DNA of 64,000 nucleotides, taken from assembly GCF_029688845.1 (NCBI RefSeq), contig NZ_JARUKW010000002.1:248001-312000 (forward strand), written 5' to 3'. The stretch is from Natronococcus sp. A-GB1. Its GTDB lineage: Archaea > Halobacteriota > Halobacteria > Halobacteriales > Natrialbaceae. Shown here piece after piece: positions 63,141 through 64,000 of the stretch. Both the position numbers and the translations under genes were made by a program. The notes beneath the pieces are model-generated. The model was not told the DNA's origin and did not search any database. It saw only the letters and a list, made by a program, of their open reading frames with translations. Position 1 is the stretch's first letter. Each line of letters opens with the position of its first letter.

Positions 63141-63437
63141 TTACGTTTCGACGTTGAACCCGCGCTCGCGAAGCAGCTCCGGCACGCGGTCGCGGTGGTC
63201 GCCCTGGAGCTCGATCCGCCCCCCGTCGACGGTACCGCCGGTTCCCACCGAGGATTTGAGATCGGAGGCGACCGACTTGAGCTCCGACTTCGGTAGGTCG
63301 AACCCCTCGACGATCGTCACCGGTTTGCCGTACCGCCGCTTCTCCATGCGGATCGACAGCAACTGCTCTGCCGCCTCGAGGTCGCCGTGGCTGTCGAGTT
63401 CGTCCAGCAGGTCGTCGATCGAGTCGTCGTTAGACAC
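63141..63437 (-). CDS. SUI1/eIF1-type translation initiation factor-like protein
   Basis: 98 residues from GTG 63437 (VSNDDSIDDLLDELDS). The SUI1 fold covers residues 25-98: LLSIRMEKRRYGKPVTIVEG, FDLPKSELKSVASDLKSSVG, TGGTVDGGRIELQGDHRDRV, PELLRERGFNVET. Archaeal aIF1/YciH-like proteins monitor start-codon choice on the small ribosomal subunit. The N-terminal zinc-type cysteines seen in many aIF1 proteins are absent, replaced by an acidic helix, so it may be a paralogue. A longer start overlaps the divergent gene at 63539 and is rejected. Confidence 0.85.
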   Translation of the reverse strand: MSNDDSIDDLLDELDSHGDLEAAEQLLSIRMEKRRYGKPVTIVEGFDLPKSELKSVASDLKSSVGTGGTVDGGRIELQGDHRDRVPELLRERGFNVET

Positions 63438-63538
63438 GTAGTACCAATCGGGGTCGGAGCGCAAAACGCTGTCCCCCGATCGGACCGACCACCGCTCGTC
63501 GGGATCGACACCCTCGCCGGTCCGCCGCTCGAGGCCCG

Positions 63539-64000
63539 ATGGTTCATACGGACGGAACACGACTCTCCGCCGTGCTCCGTCGCGCCCGCGAACTCGGACC
63601 GCCGGTGTTGGTACCGCTCGCCTGGACGTTCGTCGTCGCAGCGCACCTCGGCGTCGTCGCCGTCCGGACGCTGTTCATCGCACACGTCGTCATGAGTGCG
63701 CTGTTGGCCGTGTTCGCGGTGAGTGGCCGATCGGATATGCGGCGCGGGACGCTGCTCGTCTGGTGGCGACTCATCGTCGTCGGCCTGTTCGTGACGCTGT
63801 GTGGAACGGTGGGATTCCTGCTCGAGCCGGTCGCCGCCCCCCTCCAAGGGATCGCGCTGTTCGGCTGGATGCTCCTCCCGGCCGTCGGCTTCGTCGACAC
63901 GGGACGGCGCGTCCCGAAGGGAACGTGGATCTATCTCGGCGGAGCCGCGGCTTGCGGCCTCGGTGCGGTCGCGTACGCGGTCGGCGCCGTCGCTGCCACC
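63539..64000 (+). CDS. Multi-pass membrane protein, cut by the right window edge
   Basis: The first 154 residues run off the edge. From ATG 63539 (MVHTDGTRLSAVLRRARELG) they include about five hydrophobic helices: VLVPLAWTFVVAAHLGVVAV, LFIAHVVMSALLAVFAVSG, LIVVGLFVTLCGTVGFLLEP, IALFGWMLLPAVGFVDTG and TWIYLGGAAACGLGAVAYAV. No motif identifies it. Divergent from the SUI1 gene, with 101 bp between starts. Function unknown. Confidence 0.68.
   Translation, partial: MVHTDGTRLSAVLRRARELGPPVLVPLAWTFVVAAHLGVVAVRTLFIAHVVMSALLAVFAVSGRSDMRRGTLLVWWRLIVVGLFVTLCGTVGFLLEPVAAPLQGIALFGWMLLPAVGFVDTGRRVPKGTWIYLGGAAACGLGAVAYAVGAVAAT

Overview
The window looks like chromosomal DNA of an extremely halophilic archaeon (class Halobacteria, probably Natrialbales; the exact genus cannot be read from the sequence). 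It is GC-rich, its proteins are strongly acidic, and promoters show archaeal TATA boxes with very short leaders. The gene set is also archaeal or haloarchaeal: PCNA, primase large subunit, Orc1/Cdc6, a double TatC, HalOD1 and HalX domains, RlmE with a TRAM domain, and many twin-arginine lipoproteins. No rRNA, tRNA, CRISPR array or intact insertion sequence was seen.

Layout. 1-10.5 kb: housekeeping and signalling genes: a truncated 7TM-PAS sensor, acyl-CoA dehydrogenase, SWIM zinc-finger protein, PriL, alpha/beta hydrolase, HalOD1 protein, PCNA, then a receiver-histidine kinase beside an HTH-receiver-HalX protein. 10.7-13.5 kb: a two-gene operon pairing a zinc-ribbon, membrane-tethered polysaccharide deacetylase with a processive GT2 synthase. 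13.7-18.7 kb: RlmE, two small proteins, and the divergent tatCt/tatCo pair. 19.1-20.9 kb: an assimilatory nitrite/sulfite reductase broken at mid-gene. 21-30 kb: TreT-like glycosyltransferase, LarE, membrane proteins, a histidine-rich Ni/Co transporter, glutamate-cysteine ligase and a MutS-family protein.

30-53 kb is a surface-glycan region of mixed strand. It holds an alkaline-phosphatase-superfamily enzyme, two Tat-lipoprotein polysaccharide deacetylases, a flippase, GT2 and GT4 glycosyltransferases, an asparagine-synthetase-like protein without the glutaminase cysteine, a DUF1616 protein, a DUF354-GT4-polytopic membrane protein operon, a nucleotide-sugar dehydrogenase and GlmS. Three small DNA-binding proteins with membrane segments are interspersed. 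Together these could make activated amino sugars and uronic acids, assemble and flip a glycan, and trim it outside the cell. A 1.37 kb stretch without a recognisable gene interrupts the locus.

53-64 kb: an Asp/Ala-repeat membrane protein, Orc1/Cdc6, a DUF4397 Tat substrate, a PQQ-propeller lipoprotein, UvrB, an orphan NrfD-type membrane subunit, a GNAT acetyltransferase, a SUI1/eIF1-type protein, and a membrane protein cut by the right edge.

The points most worth a second look are: an 85-87 bp palindromic element found twice, each time directly behind a stop codon; the broken nitrite reductase; the membrane-bound regulators inside the glycan locus; the zinc-ribbon/deacetylase fusion; and the LarE/Ni-transporter neighbourhood.
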